From Flavobacteriaceae bacterium UBA1903 (GTDB taxonomy: Bacteria > Bacteroidota > Bacteroidia > Flavobacteriales > Flavobacteriaceae), in NCBI GenBank assembly GCA_002337605.1, contig DDGL01000014.1, forward strand, positions 135,827 through 199,826: 64,000 bases of DNA, written 5' to 3'. Below, one piece after another: positions 1 through 8,569 of this stretch. Made by a program: the position numbers and the translations under genes. The first letter of the stretch is position 1. Each line of letters begins with the position of its first letter. The notes below the pieces were generated by a model. That model was not told the origin of the DNA. It saw only the letters and a list, made by a program, of their open reading frames with translations, and ran no database searches.

Positions 1-25
1 GGTTTGAGGTTTGAGGTTTGAGGGT
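1..25. repeat. Heptamer tandem repeat at left edge
   Basis: Three consecutive copies of GGTTTGA begin at base 1, so the array may extend beyond the window. It lies just downstream of the minus-strand rsgA gene. The 7-base period matches the two arrays at 24418-24524, although the unit differs. No function is visible. Confidence 0.75.
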
Positions 26-62
26 AAACATACATATTCGTAAATCATACCTTGTACTTTTT

Positions 63-1013
63 TCATTCTTTCCCATACATATCTTTCCGGAAGTGTTCTT
101 CTTCTCCTTCCAAGATCTGAAGGTAACTTTTATAGCGTGACCAGGCCAGTTCGTCGTGCTCTAAGGCATCTTTTATTACGCATTGTGGCTCTTCGACGTG
201 CAAACAGTTATTAAATTTACAGTGTTCCTTCAGTTCAAAAAACTCTGGAAAGTAGTTCCCCAGTTCTTCTTTTTCAATTTCTACAACGCCAAACCCTTTA
301 ATTCCCGGTGTGTCAATTATTTTAGCATCGAACGAAAGATCGAACATTTCAGCAAAGGTGGTGGTGTGCTGTCCTTGTTTATGCTGCTCTGAAATTTCAG
401 AGGTTTTTAAATTAAGTGAAGGTTCAATAGCATTTACCAACGTGCTCTTACCTACTCCACTATGCCCGGAAAACATACACACCTTCTCTTCCATAAGTGC
501 TTTTACCTTCTCAACATTTTTGCCCGTTTCGGCTGAAATCCCAATGCATTCATACCCGATCTCTCTATACAGGGCGGCCAGGTATTTTATCTCTAACAAC
601 TCATCGTCGTTATACGTGTCTACTTTATTAAAAAGCAACACGGCTTTAATGTGATAAGCTTCTGCAGTGACCAGAAACCGATCTATAAACGTGGTGAATG
701 TGGGGGGATTATTTAACGTAATAAGTAAAAAAGCTATATCTACATTTGCGGCTATGATATGCGTTTGCTTGGATAGGTTGACACTTTTTCTGATAATATA
801 ATTGTCCCTGGGTTCAATCTTATTGATAATACCAATGGTTTCATCTCCTTTGGTTTCCACCTCAAACTGAACGTGATCCCCTACAGCCACAGGATTGGTG
901 CTTTTAATACCCTCCATCCTGAACTTTCCTTTAATTCGGCATTCGTAAAATCTGCCTTGCTGCGATTTCACTGTATACCAGCTTCCAGTAGATTTGTAGA
1001 CCACTCCTTTCAT
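63..1013 (-). CDS. rsgA: Ribosome small-subunit-dependent GTPase RsgA
   Basis: Late 30S ribosome maturation GTPase (YjeQ/RsgA family). The sequence shows an N-terminal OB-fold region (first ~70 residues) and then a circularly permuted GTPase. The G4 motif NKVD and G5-like SAETG come before the P-loop GHSGVGKS, which is followed by DTPG; this order is the family hallmark. A C-terminal zinc-binding cluster (C-x5-C-x-H-x5-C around HCKFNNCLH) completes the protein. The frame is open five codons further upstream (Met at 1028), but the start at 1013 (MKGVVYKS) matches the usual N-terminus and gives 316 residues, a normal length. It follows the DAHP synthase gene by about 20 bases and is probably the last gene of the pheA operon, so it may share the leader control seen upstream. 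Confidence 0.95.
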   Translation of the reverse strand: MKGVVYKSTGSWYTVKSQQGRFYECRIKGKFRMEGIKSTNPVAVGDHVQFEVETKGDETIGIINKIEPRDNYIIRKSVNLSKQTHIIAANVDIAFLLITLNNPPTFTTFIDRFLVTAEAYHIKAVLLFNKVDTYNDDELLEIKYLAALYREIGYECIGISAETGKNVEKVKALMEEKVCMFSGHSGVGKSTLVNAIEPSLNLKTSEISEQHKQGQHTTTFAEMFDLSFDAKIIDTPGIKGFGVVEIEKEELGNYFPEFFELKEHCKFNNCLHVEEPQCVIKDALEHDELAWSRYKSYLQILEGEEEHFRKDMYGKE

Positions 1014-1034
1014 ACCGCAAAGTTGCAAAAACTT

Positions 1035-2117
1035 TTAGTTATTGATGATTTTCTTTTGATGATTAATAGATTCTTGGTGAATGGCTTTGTATAATTTTAA
1101 AATAAACTCTTCACTCAATTCATTATCTTCTCCTTGCAAGATCATTTTACCTAAGATCTCATTCCACCGTTTCGTCTGCAAAATAGCTACATTGTTTTGT
1201 TTTTTCAACTTTCCAATTTCATCACTTATTTTCATACGGTTCCCTAAAACCTCCAGCAATTTATGATCTATCACGTCTATCTTTGCCCGCATGGTGGCTA
1301 GCTTATTTCTGTATTCCACCGCATCTCCTTCTTCTTTTCTAATGCGAAGATCGACCGTCATTTGATCTAATGAAGCGGGTGTGATCTGCTGTTTGGCATC
1401 ACTCCAGGCATTATCCGGATCGTAGTGCGTTTCTACCATTAAACCGTCGTAGTTTAAATCCAGTGCAGTTTGGCACAAATCGAAAATAATATCGCGACGA
1501 CCAGCAATATGCGAAGGATCTAAAATAAGGGGCAGATCCGGAAAACGATTTTGCAAATCGATTGGGATTTGCCACTCGGGGTTGTTGCGGTAGCGGGTTT
1601 TCTCATAGGTGGAAAAGCCCCGGTGAATTACCCCTAAGTTTTTTACTCCTGCTTCATAAAAACGCTCTACAGCCCCCAGCCACAGCGCTAAATCCGGATT
1701 TACAGGGTTTTTAATGAGTACCGTTTTATCGGTTCCCTTTAGCGCATCTGCCAGTTCCTGAACTATAAATGGAGAAACAGTAGTACGTGCTCCTACCCAT
1801 AAAATATCTATGTCGTGTTTTAAAGCCAGGTCTACGTGGTTTGCATTGGCAACTTCGGTAGTAGTGAGCAAGCCAGTTTCTTCCTTCGCCTTTTGAAGCC
1901 ATTTTAGCCCTAAAGCGCCAACTCCTTCAAAATTTCCCGGGCGGGTTCTTGGTTTCCAGATGCCGGCACGTAACACCGTGGTATCGGTATCCTTTAATTG
2001 ATGTGCAATTTTTAATACTTGCGCTTCGGTTTCGGCACTACACGGGCCTGCGATGACCAATGGGTGATCCAGTCCAAAGGCGTTTAACCAACTTCTTAAT
2101 TCTTTTTTATTTTCCAT
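1035..2117 (-). CDS. Bifunctional 3-deoxy-7-phosphoheptulonate synthase / chorismate mutase
   Basis: Entry enzyme of the shikimate pathway fused to chorismate mutase, so one polypeptide condenses PEP with erythrose-4-phosphate and also converts chorismate to prephenate. Residues ~1-260 form a KDO8P-synthase-like (type I beta) DAHP synthase with IAGPCSAET, KPRTRP and DPSHIAGRRD motifs. Residues ~265-355 are an AroQ-type all-helical chorismate mutase (RNKLATMRAKIDVID, then the RMKISDEIGKLKK helix). The start codon overlaps the 3' end of pheA by 11 bases, which implies translational coupling. The fused mutase may also act as the regulatory domain, as in related fusions; that part is inference. 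Confidence 0.95.
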   Translation of the reverse strand: MENKKELRSWLNAFGLDHPLVIAGPCSAETEAQVLKIAHQLKDTDTTVLRAGIWKPRTRPGNFEGVGALGLKWLQKAKEETGLLTTTEVANANHVDLALKHDIDILWVGARTTVSPFIVQELADALKGTDKTVLIKNPVNPDLALWLGAVERFYEAGVKNLGVIHRGFSTYEKTRYRNNPEWQIPIDLQNRFPDLPLILDPSHIAGRRDIIFDLCQTALDLNYDGLMVETHYDPDNAWSDAKQQITPASLDQMTVDLRIRKEEGDAVEYRNKLATMRAKIDVIDHKLLEVLGNRMKISDEIGKLKKQNNVAILQTKRWNEILGKMILQGEDNELSEEFILKLYKAIHQESINHQKKIINN

Positions 2118-2979
2118 AGCTTGTCGTTACCAGTAACGTACTGGGTATATTTTCCAGATTTTGTTTGTAAATTCCTAATATTCGTAACTGTGATACTGCT
2201 TTTTTGAGCATCGTGGTTACTTCTTCAAAAAGTGCCACATTGTCAAAAAGCACATCTACATAAAAGGAGTACTGCCAGGGTTTCCCTTCTATAGGAAACG
2301 ACTGTATCTTGGTTAAATTGATGCCAAAGGTACTCAACAATTGTAAAACATTGGACAAACTCCCAATGGTATGATCTAACTGAAATTTCAGGGTGGCTTT
2401 GTTCAATTCAGGAACAATTGTTTCAGACTCCCTTCCTAAGACTACAAAGCGGGTTTTGTTATCTTTTATCGTCTGAATATTCTTCCCCAGAATTTGCAAT
2501 CCATATTTTTCGGCCACTTGTTTTCCAGCAATAGCAGCGACTCCTTTCAAACTGTTTTCTTTAATGCGCTTCGCCTCAGAAGCTGTATCTTTTCCTTCAA
2601 TTATTTTACAATGCGGTTGTAACCTCTGTAAATATTGCTTGCATTGTTGTAATGCTACGGGATGAGAATGTACTTCGTCTATGGTGTGCAACGTTTCGCC
2701 TCCCAATGCCATTAAATACATATTTATAGTGAGAAAAGTTTCATCCAGTATCTTCAAATTGCTGGAATCTATAAGTTCATAATTTGGTAAAATGGACCCT
2801 GCGATGGTGTTTTCAATGGCAATCACTCCAAAATCTGCATTAAAGTTGGTAATGCTTTCGGCTACCTTGTCAAATGAAGGGCAGGGCACTAACTCTAATT
2901 CCGTTTCTGGAAATAGTTGCTGTACTGCGAGGTGATGAAAAGAACTTTCAATTCCCTGAATGGCGATTTTTAAAGACAT
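2107..2979 (-). CDS. pheA: Prephenate dehydratase
   Basis: Converts prephenate to phenylpyruvate, the committed step of phenylalanine synthesis. This is a stand-alone dehydratase of 290 residues with a periplasmic-binding-protein-like catalytic region and the catalytic threonine motif KTRF near residue 185. A C-terminal ACT domain begins near IGSLSNVL. The canonical ACT motif ESRP is replaced by QSFP, so classical Phe feedback binding cannot be assumed. It is the first gene of an operon with the DAHP synthase/chorismate mutase, giving three consecutive aromatic pathway activities from two genes. A Phe-rich leader peptide and terminator hairpin sit immediately upstream, so transcription is probably controlled by attenuation. 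Confidence 0.95.
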   Translation of the reverse strand: MSLKIAIQGIESSFHHLAVQQLFPETELELVPCPSFDKVAESITNFNADFGVIAIENTIAGSILPNYELIDSSNLKILDETFLTINMYLMALGGETLHTIDEVHSHPVALQQCKQYLQRLQPHCKIIEGKDTASEAKRIKENSLKGVAAIAGKQVAEKYGLQILGKNIQTIKDNKTRFVVLGRESETIVPELNKATLKFQLDHTIGSLSNVLQLLSTFGINLTKIQSFPIEGKPWQYSFYVDVLFDNVALFEEVTTMLKKAVSQLRILGIYKQNLENIPSTLLVTTSYGK

Positions 2980-3004
2980 AACGTTTTAATTTTTAGCATA
3001 AAAA

Positions 3005-3029
3005 AATCCCGAACACTTTGTCCGGGATT
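3005..3029 (-). terminator. Attenuator terminator upstream of pheA
   Basis: Read on the minus strand, this is an 11-bp stem (AATCCCGGACA with TGTTCGGGATT, one G-U pair) with a 3-base loop. A run of T follows directly (A run at 3000-3006 on the plus strand). It lies between the leader peptide stop (3057) and the pheA start (2979), exactly where a ribosome-controlled attenuator should be. Confidence 0.85.
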
Positions 3030-3056
3030 GAGAATATATATTGTTTTTACAAATAC

Positions 3057-3128
3057 CTACATAGCGCTCCCGTTCCTATTGTTAAAATAGAAATACCAAA
3101 AGCTAAAAAATGTACGTAAATTGGTCAT
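3057..3128 (-). CDS. Phe leader peptide of the pheA operon
   Basis: A 23-codon open frame (ATG at 3128, TAG at 3059-3057) whose product contains FFSFWYFYF. Five Phe, two Tyr and one Trp codons fall in residues 7-15. It begins about 20 bases after a TAnnTTTG promoter box and ends about 28 bases before an intrinsic terminator hairpin that precedes pheA. This is the arrangement of enterobacterial pheA leader peptides, where ribosome stalling at Phe codons prevents the terminator from forming. No competing antiterminator fold was modelled here, so the mechanism is inferred from arrangement and composition, which are both very unlikely by chance. Confidence 0.85.
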   Translation of the reverse strand: MTNLRTFFSFWYFYFNNRNGSAM

Positions 3129-3146
3129 TATTCGTTATTGTGTTAT

Positions 3147-3175
3147 CAAAGGTAAAGAAATCTTGCAACCAACAA
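3147..3175 (-). promoter_or_regulatory. Promoter of the pheA leader/operon
   Basis: On the minus strand TACCTTTG (3154-3147) is an exact match to the Bacteroidota -7 consensus TAnnTTTG. A TTG at 3175-3173 lies 18 bases upstream as the -33 element. Transcription would start around 3141, about a dozen bases before the leader ATG. Confidence 0.7.
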
Positions 3176-3184
3176 CCTATTTTC

Positions 3185-3208
3185 TTGAAAATTTTATATT
3201 TAGCTTTG
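3185..3208 (+). promoter_or_regulatory. Probable gldA promoter
   Basis: TAGCTTTG at 3201-3208 matches the Bacteroidota -7 box and lies only 4 bases before the gldA ATG, so the mRNA would be leaderless or nearly so. The nearest TTG (3185) leaves a short 13-base spacer, which weakens the assignment of the upstream element. Confidence 0.45.
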
Positions 3209-3212
3209 CTTT

Positions 3213-4115
3213 ATGTCTATAACAGTTCAAAATATTACTAAGACGTACGGTGCACAAAAAGCGCTGGATGCCGTTTCTTTTGAAATTAAAAAAGGAGAAA
3301 TCGTTGGTTTCCTAGGTCCCAACGGAGCAGGAAAATCTACCATGATGAAGATTTTAACTACGTATCTTTCTCCCTCAGAAGGGGAAGCTAGCGTAAATGG
3401 ATTCTCTGTTGCTGAAGCTTCAACGAACGTGCAAAAAAGTGTTGGCTATTTGCCAGAGCACAATCCGTTGTATCTGGAAATGTACGTAAAAGAATACCTC
3501 ACCTTTAATGCCGACATCTATGGTAGCACCAAAGAACAAGTCGCTGAAGTGATACAACAAACAGGATTAACACCTGAAGCGCATAAAAAAATAGGGCAAC
3601 TTTCTAAAGGGTATCGCCAACGTGTGGGACTTGCAAATGCATTGTTGCACAATCCAGATGTCTTGATACTGGATGAGCCTACTACTGGACTCGATCCCAA
3701 TCAGTTAATTGAAATTAGGGAGCTTATAAAATCGTTAGGAAAAAGTAAGACAGTGTTACTTTCTACTCACATTATGCAGGAGGTGGAGGCCATTTGCGAC
3801 CGGGTTATTATTATTAACCAAGGAAAAATAGTGCTCGATAAACAGCTAAAAGAGCTCACCGAAGGCCAGCAACAAATTGTGGAAGTTGAATTTGATTACC
3901 GTGTGGAAACCGTGGCTCTGGAAAAATTACCCAAAATGGTTAAGGTCGAAAATCCTGCCGGGTTTGTATATTTTCTTCATTTTGAAACCAAAGAAGATAT
4001 GCGCAGCAAAGTTTTTGATTTTGCCCACGACAACGGACTCAAAATTCTCCAACTACACCAGAAGAACATGACGCTGGAAAAGTTGTTTGTAGAGCTTACC
4101 TCCAGCATACAGTAG
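3213..4115 (+). CDS. gldA: Gliding motility ABC transporter ATP-binding protein GldA
   Basis: ATPase subunit of the GldAFG ABC transporter needed for flavobacterial gliding; its transported substrate is not settled. The ABC domain occupies residues 1-~215: Walker A GPNGAGKST near residue 36, signature LSKGYRQRVGLA and Walker B LILDEPTTGLD, then a switch His in STHIMQE. A ~75-residue C-terminal extension follows. Length (300 residues) and the sequence pattern (MSITVQNITKTYG start) fit GldA better than a generic ABC-2 ATPase. The GldF and GldG partners are not in this window, as often seen for gldA. It is divergent from the pheA leader. Confidence 0.85.
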   Translation: MSITVQNITKTYGAQKALDAVSFEIKKGEIVGFLGPNGAGKSTMMKILTTYLSPSEGEASVNGFSVAEASTNVQKSVGYLPEHNPLYLEMYVKEYLTFNADIYGSTKEQVAEVIQQTGLTPEAHKKIGQLSKGYRQRVGLANALLHNPDVLILDEPTTGLDPNQLIEIRELIKSLGKSKTVLLSTHIMQEVEAICDRVIIINQGKIVLDKQLKELTEGQQQIVEVEFDYRVETVALEKLPKMVKVENPAGFVYFLHFETKEDMRSKVFDFAHDNGLKILQLHQKNMTLEKLFVELTSSIQ

Positions 4116-4181
4116 GGAGTATTCAGTAAACAGTTTTTAGTTCTTCAATCTAAAATCGGCAGTTTAAAATCTTAAATCGAT

Positions 4182-4784
4182 ATGTATCCACCTCCACACC
4201 ACCAAACCGATGACATCCAAAAAATGATTGCCGTGATAAAGGCATACCCCTTTGCCATGCTGGTTTCTACAGAAGGAAATACACCTTTTATTACACATAT
4301 TCCAATTATTTATAATGAAGCCACGGGGAAATTGGTCGCACATATCGACAAAAATAATCCCCAAGTTGAAACTTTAAAAAATGGTGCCGAAGTTACTGTA
4401 GTTTTTAAAGGTCCAGATTGCTACATTTCACCCAGTGTGTACAGCACACCACAACTCCCTACTTGGAATTATATTAGTGTTCATATTACTGGAACCATTC
4501 AACTCATAAACAACCCTGAAGCTGCCAAACAAACTATGGTTGAAATGACTAGATTTTTAGAACAGCCCCACCCTAAGTTTAAACTAGCACTAGACGATCC
4601 ACGAATGGATCGCCTTATTAAATACATTCAAGCATTTGACATTGAAATTACCGCTTGGGAAGGCAAGTTTAAATTGTCCCAGGATAAAAATGCTGAAGAT
4701 TTTAAACTAGCGAAACGGGCTTTGGTAAAAAGTTCTCAAAAGAATATTGCTTCTTTTTTGGAGAAAATTTACACCAGTTCCTAA
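4182..4784 (+). CDS. PaiB-family FMN-binding protein
   Basis: A 200-residue protein of the PaiB family (FMN-binding split-barrel fold, often called negative transcriptional regulator). Recognisable features are the MYPPPHHQ start, the AYPFAMLVS strand, FKGPDCYISPSVY and the closing GKFKLSQDKNAEDF segment. Family members bind flavin; in Bacillus PaiB affects sporulation and protease genes, but the biochemical role in flavobacteria is unknown. It starts 66 bases after gldA and its stop overlaps the convergent lipoprotein gene by 4 bases. Confidence 0.85.
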   Translation: MYPPPHHQTDDIQKMIAVIKAYPFAMLVSTEGNTPFITHIPIIYNEATGKLVAHIDKNNPQVETLKNGAEVTVVFKGPDCYISPSVYSTPQLPTWNYISVHITGTIQLINNPEAAKQTMVEMTRFLEQPHPKFKLALDDPRMDRLIKYIQAFDIEITAWEGKFKLSQDKNAEDFKLAKRALVKSSQKNIASFLEKIYTSS

Positions 4785-5431
4785 TTTTCAACTATAGTAC
4801 TCTCTGCTAAGGCAAACATATAAAATGGATCGGGAGAACTCACAAGTGAGATCACTCTAACCTGAAGCCCTTCACCATCTCTGTAATACATTTTTTCAGT
4901 ACCTGCTGAAATACTACCATCTTCAAGGATTGCGTAGGACTTATTATAATCAACATTCTCGAATTCACCTAAGGGAGTCTCAACGGCATTAACAGTTGCA
5001 TCATACTCACCATATACTTCTCCAAATTGTTCGACACGGACTAAATAAGGCTCAGTAGTTTCTTTAGTAAATCTTGGTACACCATTACTATCAATTAAAT
5101 AGCCTAAAGAGTCCCTAAGAGATTTATTTCCTATAACATTTAGACATATATCACACGTTCCCTCTCCTATTAATGTAGATTCAAATTTATAATACGTTTC
5201 TCCATTTATAGTCTCAGTATCTGTAATCGTACCCGTCACTAAAAAATCCTGTGCTTCATACTCCATGCTACTAATATTGTAACGATATACATTATACGTC
5301 CAGCTATTCCCAACCTTTAAAGCGAAATAACCAGCCTCCTCTTCAGGCATTTCAGTTGTATCGTCGTCATTTGAACAAGAAGTGAAAAATAGAATTGAGA
5401 TGGCAAAAAAGAAAAATGAGATTTTTGTCAT
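4781..5431 (-). CDS. Predicted lipoprotein of unknown function
   Basis: A 216-residue lipoprotein: MTKISFFFF hydrophobic stretch ending in the lipobox TSCS (Cys19), followed by an acidic DDDTTEMPEEE linker that in Bacteroidota often goes with surface export. The remainder is rich in beta-strand patterns with repeated Tyr/Thr residues and a Cys pair (CDIC). I do not recognise a family. It is convergent with the PaiB-like gene and stands alone. Confidence 0.75.
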   Translation of the reverse strand: MTKISFFFFAISILFFTSCSNDDDTTEMPEEEAGYFALKVGNSWTYNVYRYNISSMEYEAQDFLVTGTITDTETINGETYYKFESTLIGEGTCDICLNVIGNKSLRDSLGYLIDSNGVPRFTKETTEPYLVRVEQFGEVYGEYDATVNAVETPLGEFENVDYNKSYAILEDGSISAGTEKMYYRDGEGLQVRVISLVSSPDPFYMFALAESTIVEN

Positions 5432-5605
5432 AGGGTTAATTTTTATGATTAGTAAGTAAAAGTCTTAAATCGAATAGATAGGTTGCGTTGGTTAGTTTAT
5501 TTAAAACGTTATAGTTTGCTTTTTGGTATGCACCAGATTTCAAAAAAGCATGTTTTCAGACTCGTTATACTGAGCTTTGCAGAGATTCGCGGAGAGATTT
5601 GTTAG

Positions 5606-7015
5606 TTAAAATGAAAAGTTTTCAACTTTTAGAAATGGGTAAATTTTTCGGACACGCTTTTGATCTTCTTCATAGGCTTTTTTATTTATGGGGTGAATAT
5701 CGAATATGTTCTTATAAACAGGTACGACCATTGCTTCGTTAGCCCTTAAATCTTCCAGTGCTTGCAAGTAAGAAGAAAGCACAGTAATATAATTTTGATA
5801 GGAAGTGTCTTTAAATAATAGGAAGTTAAAGTAGGTTTTATTGTCTATAGACCTTATAAATTCTTCCACTAAATCCTCTTCAGAAACCGGTAAATTACCA
5901 ATTGAGAAACCATTTTGAGAAACAAGCACATCTTTAATGTTATAATCCGCTGCTTCAATTTCTGGTGGTAGTGGCATTGAAAGCGCTTCTTTAGTCAATA
6001 AAGCCTTGTACCTTTCCTTAAATCGTTCCAGATTTTTATTTGTGAGTGGTCTATTTTGATAGATGTATCTATTTTCAAACCTACTTAATTCTTCATTGGG
6101 TCTTGAAACCAAATAGCCAATCTTTCTTCGTTGGTAAAAAAACAATAACGTTTCAACTTTTTTTATTTGTTGAATTGTACTATTCGCAGGAGCTAAAAGT
6201 AAAACAGTACTTCTGCCATATAATTCAGGACGACCTCGCTCTTCATCAGCCAGATAGACCGCCAAACCATCTAAATCTGTTTTAAACTCATCTATGTGAT
6301 AGATGTAAAAACCCTCCAATAAAATTATCTTTAGATATTCGTAATGAGTATTGGTTGCTTTAGACTGAAAAGACGCTTCAGGAAGACTAACCTTTGGGTT
6401 GACTTTTTGCAACATTTTGTCAATACCATTAACATTAAAAATACTTGTATTAGCTAAGGAAAAAGAGAATACTGTTATAGCAAACGCACAATAAAAAATT
6501 GGCAAATAAGCCTTTTTTCGAAAAGTGAGTAGAATTGCTTTCCAACTTTCAAGAAATAATACAACGGGAATTAAAAAAAGTAAATATTGGTAAGGTTTTA
6601 AAAATGAAGTTCCCATATACCCTATAGCCAAAAAAAGTACTAAATGAAATAATTTAAAGAACCAATAAAAGAATCCAAATGAAAGAAACAACTGATTATT
6701 TATAATTTGCCCCCTCTTGTAGCTTTTAAGTGTAGACTGAAATGGTTTTTTAAAAAGTTGGACTAAGAAAAGTGAATTACCAATGGTAAATGCTATTAAA
6801 GCAAAATAAAAGTTTTGCCAATACCTTTCAGTATCATTTATTATAATTGCGCTATGTCCATATGCACTATCAAAAATCCTAAAAGATAATCTTAAAAAAG
6901 AAAGTAAAGTATAAATTCCTATGGATGAAAACAACCCAACAAAAACAGCCCACCAAAACCTCCTTCTGGAAACTTTGAATACATTTTGTTGGGTTAGAAA
7001 TCCTTTTTGGAGCAT
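5606..7015 (-). CDS. Membrane protein of unknown function
   Basis: A 469-residue protein with about five hydrophobic segments in the first ~195 residues (around 18-40, 70-85, 108-130, 140-162 and 172-190) and a long soluble C-terminal part. The segment STVLLLAPANSTIQQIKKVETLL followed by RRKIGYLV loosely resembles the periplasmic fold of ExbD-type proteins, but this is only a pattern impression. It starts three bases after mpl on the same strand and is probably cotranscribed with it; no functional link is evident. Base composition is AT-richer than mpl. Confidence 0.65.
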   Translation of the reverse strand: MLQKGFLTQQNVFKVSRRRFWWAVFVGLFSSIGIYTLLSFLRLSFRIFDSAYGHSAIIINDTERYWQNFYFALIAFTIGNSLFLVQLFKKPFQSTLKSYKRGQIINNQLFLSFGFFYWFFKLFHLVLFLAIGYMGTSFLKPYQYLLFLIPVVLFLESWKAILLTFRKKAYLPIFYCAFAITVFSFSLANTSIFNVNGIDKMLQKVNPKVSLPEASFQSKATNTHYEYLKIILLEGFYIYHIDEFKTDLDGLAVYLADEERGRPELYGRSTVLLLAPANSTIQQIKKVETLLFFYQRRKIGYLVSRPNEELSRFENRYIYQNRPLTNKNLERFKERYKALLTKEALSMPLPPEIEAADYNIKDVLVSQNGFSIGNLPVSEEDLVEEFIRSIDNKTYFNFLLFKDTSYQNYITVLSSYLQALEDLRANEAMVVPVYKNIFDIHPINKKAYEEDQKRVRKIYPFLKVENFSF

Positions 7016-7018
7016 ACA

Positions 7019-8374
7019 TTAGTTAAAATACTCCTTGACCTCCTCAAAATCCAATCCCCCATAATTCCCACTACTCATTAACAACAACGAAGTATTTTTA
7101 AAATCCTGAGTATAGAGAAAGGTTTTAAAGTCGGCTGGGTTGGTGAAAACGGTTAAATCTTCTCGTTGGAACGCTTCGGTAATTTGTTCCATTTTAATTG
7201 CTTCTAAGCCTTTAATCATCACGGCATGCGGAGCGTAAAATACGACAGCGGTGTCTGCCGCATCCAGAGCGCCCTGGTATTCGGTTAAAAATTCAGGGGT
7301 GAGACTACTGTAGGTGTGCAATTCCAAGCAAGCGATTAATTTTCTATCGGGATACTGGTTTTTCAGGGCTTCCGTGGTGGCTTTTACTTTGCTCGGACTA
7401 TGCGCAAAATCTTTGTAAGCGATAGCTGTTTCGGTCTCGGCAATTTTTTCTAAACGTTTGCTGGCACCACTAAAGGTGGCGATGGCCTCATAAAAATCTT
7501 CAGCGTCTATGCCCATCAGCTGGCAGATCCATCGGGCGCCTTCCAGATTATTCAGGTTGTGTTTCCCAAACACTTCAATTGGCATAGGACCTTCTGGCGT
7601 TTCAAGCAAGGTGGTGCCGTCTTCAACAGTATATTCCGGAGTTTGGTAAGGTACTTTTTTTATAGTCGCCGTACTGTCTTCCACCACCCGCTTTACTTCA
7701 GGGTCTTCCTGGTTGTAGATCATCGTTCCTCCATTGGTCATCTCGTTAAGAAAAATTTCAAACTGCTGTACGTAGTTTTCATAGGTTGGAAACACATTAA
7801 TATGGTCCCAGGCAATTCCGCTTAACAACGCAATGTTGGGTTTATACAAGTGAAATTTAGGACGCCTGTCAATAGGACTAGACAAATATTCATCCCCTTC
7901 TAAGACAATAAAATCGTTTGTTTCGGTAAGCTTTACCATGGTGTCAAACCCTTCCAGTTGGGCGCCCACCATATAGTCTACATCTCTGTCGTGGTAATGC
8001 ATCACGTGCAAAATCATAGAAGTAATGGTAGTTTTCCCGTGGCTTCCACCAATAACTACACGGGTTTTATTTTTGGATTGTTCGTATAAAAACTCCGGAT
8101 AGCTATAGATCTTTAAACCCAATTCTTTCGCCTTCAGCAATTCTGGGTTATCTTCTTTAGCATGCATCCCGAGAATCACTGCTTCAATGGCTGCTGAAAT
8201 TTTAGCTGGAAACCAACCATATTCCGAAGGCAACAACCCTTTGGCTGCCAACCTGCTCTTTGAGGGGTCAAAAATTTCGTCGTCGCTTCCGGTTACGTGA
8301 TATCCTTTGTTGTGTAATGCCAATGCCAGATTATGCATCGCTGCACCGCCAATGGCTATAAAATGTACTCTCAT
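7019..8374 (-). CDS. mpl: UDP-N-acetylmuramate:L-alanyl-gamma-D-glutamyl-meso-DAP ligase
   Basis: Mur ligase that reattaches recycled murein tripeptide to UDP-MurNAc. N-terminal Rossmann-like domain (MRVHFIAIGGAAMHNLA), ATP loop GGSHGKTTITS near residue 108, central domain with EGDEYLSSP, and C-terminal ligase domain with FAHSPSK near residue 325. The EGDEY and DFAHSPSK forms point to Mpl rather than MurC. 451 residues is the normal length. It precedes the unknown membrane protein gene by three bases. Confidence 0.9.
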   Translation of the reverse strand: MRVHFIAIGGAAMHNLALALHNKGYHVTGSDDEIFDPSKSRLAAKGLLPSEYGWFPAKISAAIEAVILGMHAKEDNPELLKAKELGLKIYSYPEFLYEQSKNKTRVVIGGSHGKTTITSMILHVMHYHDRDVDYMVGAQLEGFDTMVKLTETNDFIVLEGDEYLSSPIDRRPKFHLYKPNIALLSGIAWDHINVFPTYENYVQQFEIFLNEMTNGGTMIYNQEDPEVKRVVEDSTATIKKVPYQTPEYTVEDGTTLLETPEGPMPIEVFGKHNLNNLEGARWICQLMGIDAEDFYEAIATFSGASKRLEKIAETETAIAYKDFAHSPSKVKATTEALKNQYPDRKLIACLELHTYSSLTPEFLTEYQGALDAADTAVVFYAPHAVMIKGLEAIKMEQITEAFQREDLTVFTNPADFKTFLYTQDFKNTSLLLMSSGNYGGLDFEEVKEYFN

Positions 8375-8569
8375 AGTAAGTTGAGAAGTTTAGGGTTTGT
8401 AGTTTAGTATTTGAACGTATAAAGTTAGGGGATTCTGTTTTGAAAATTGCACTTCGATACAATTTTACTCCTCCGTCACTAAATAACTCAGCAACCCTCA
8501 AAAAAATAGAGTATCTATAATTTTAGAATTTTAAAAAGAGTTTCCAGTTAAAATTATATCGAAGGGCCG

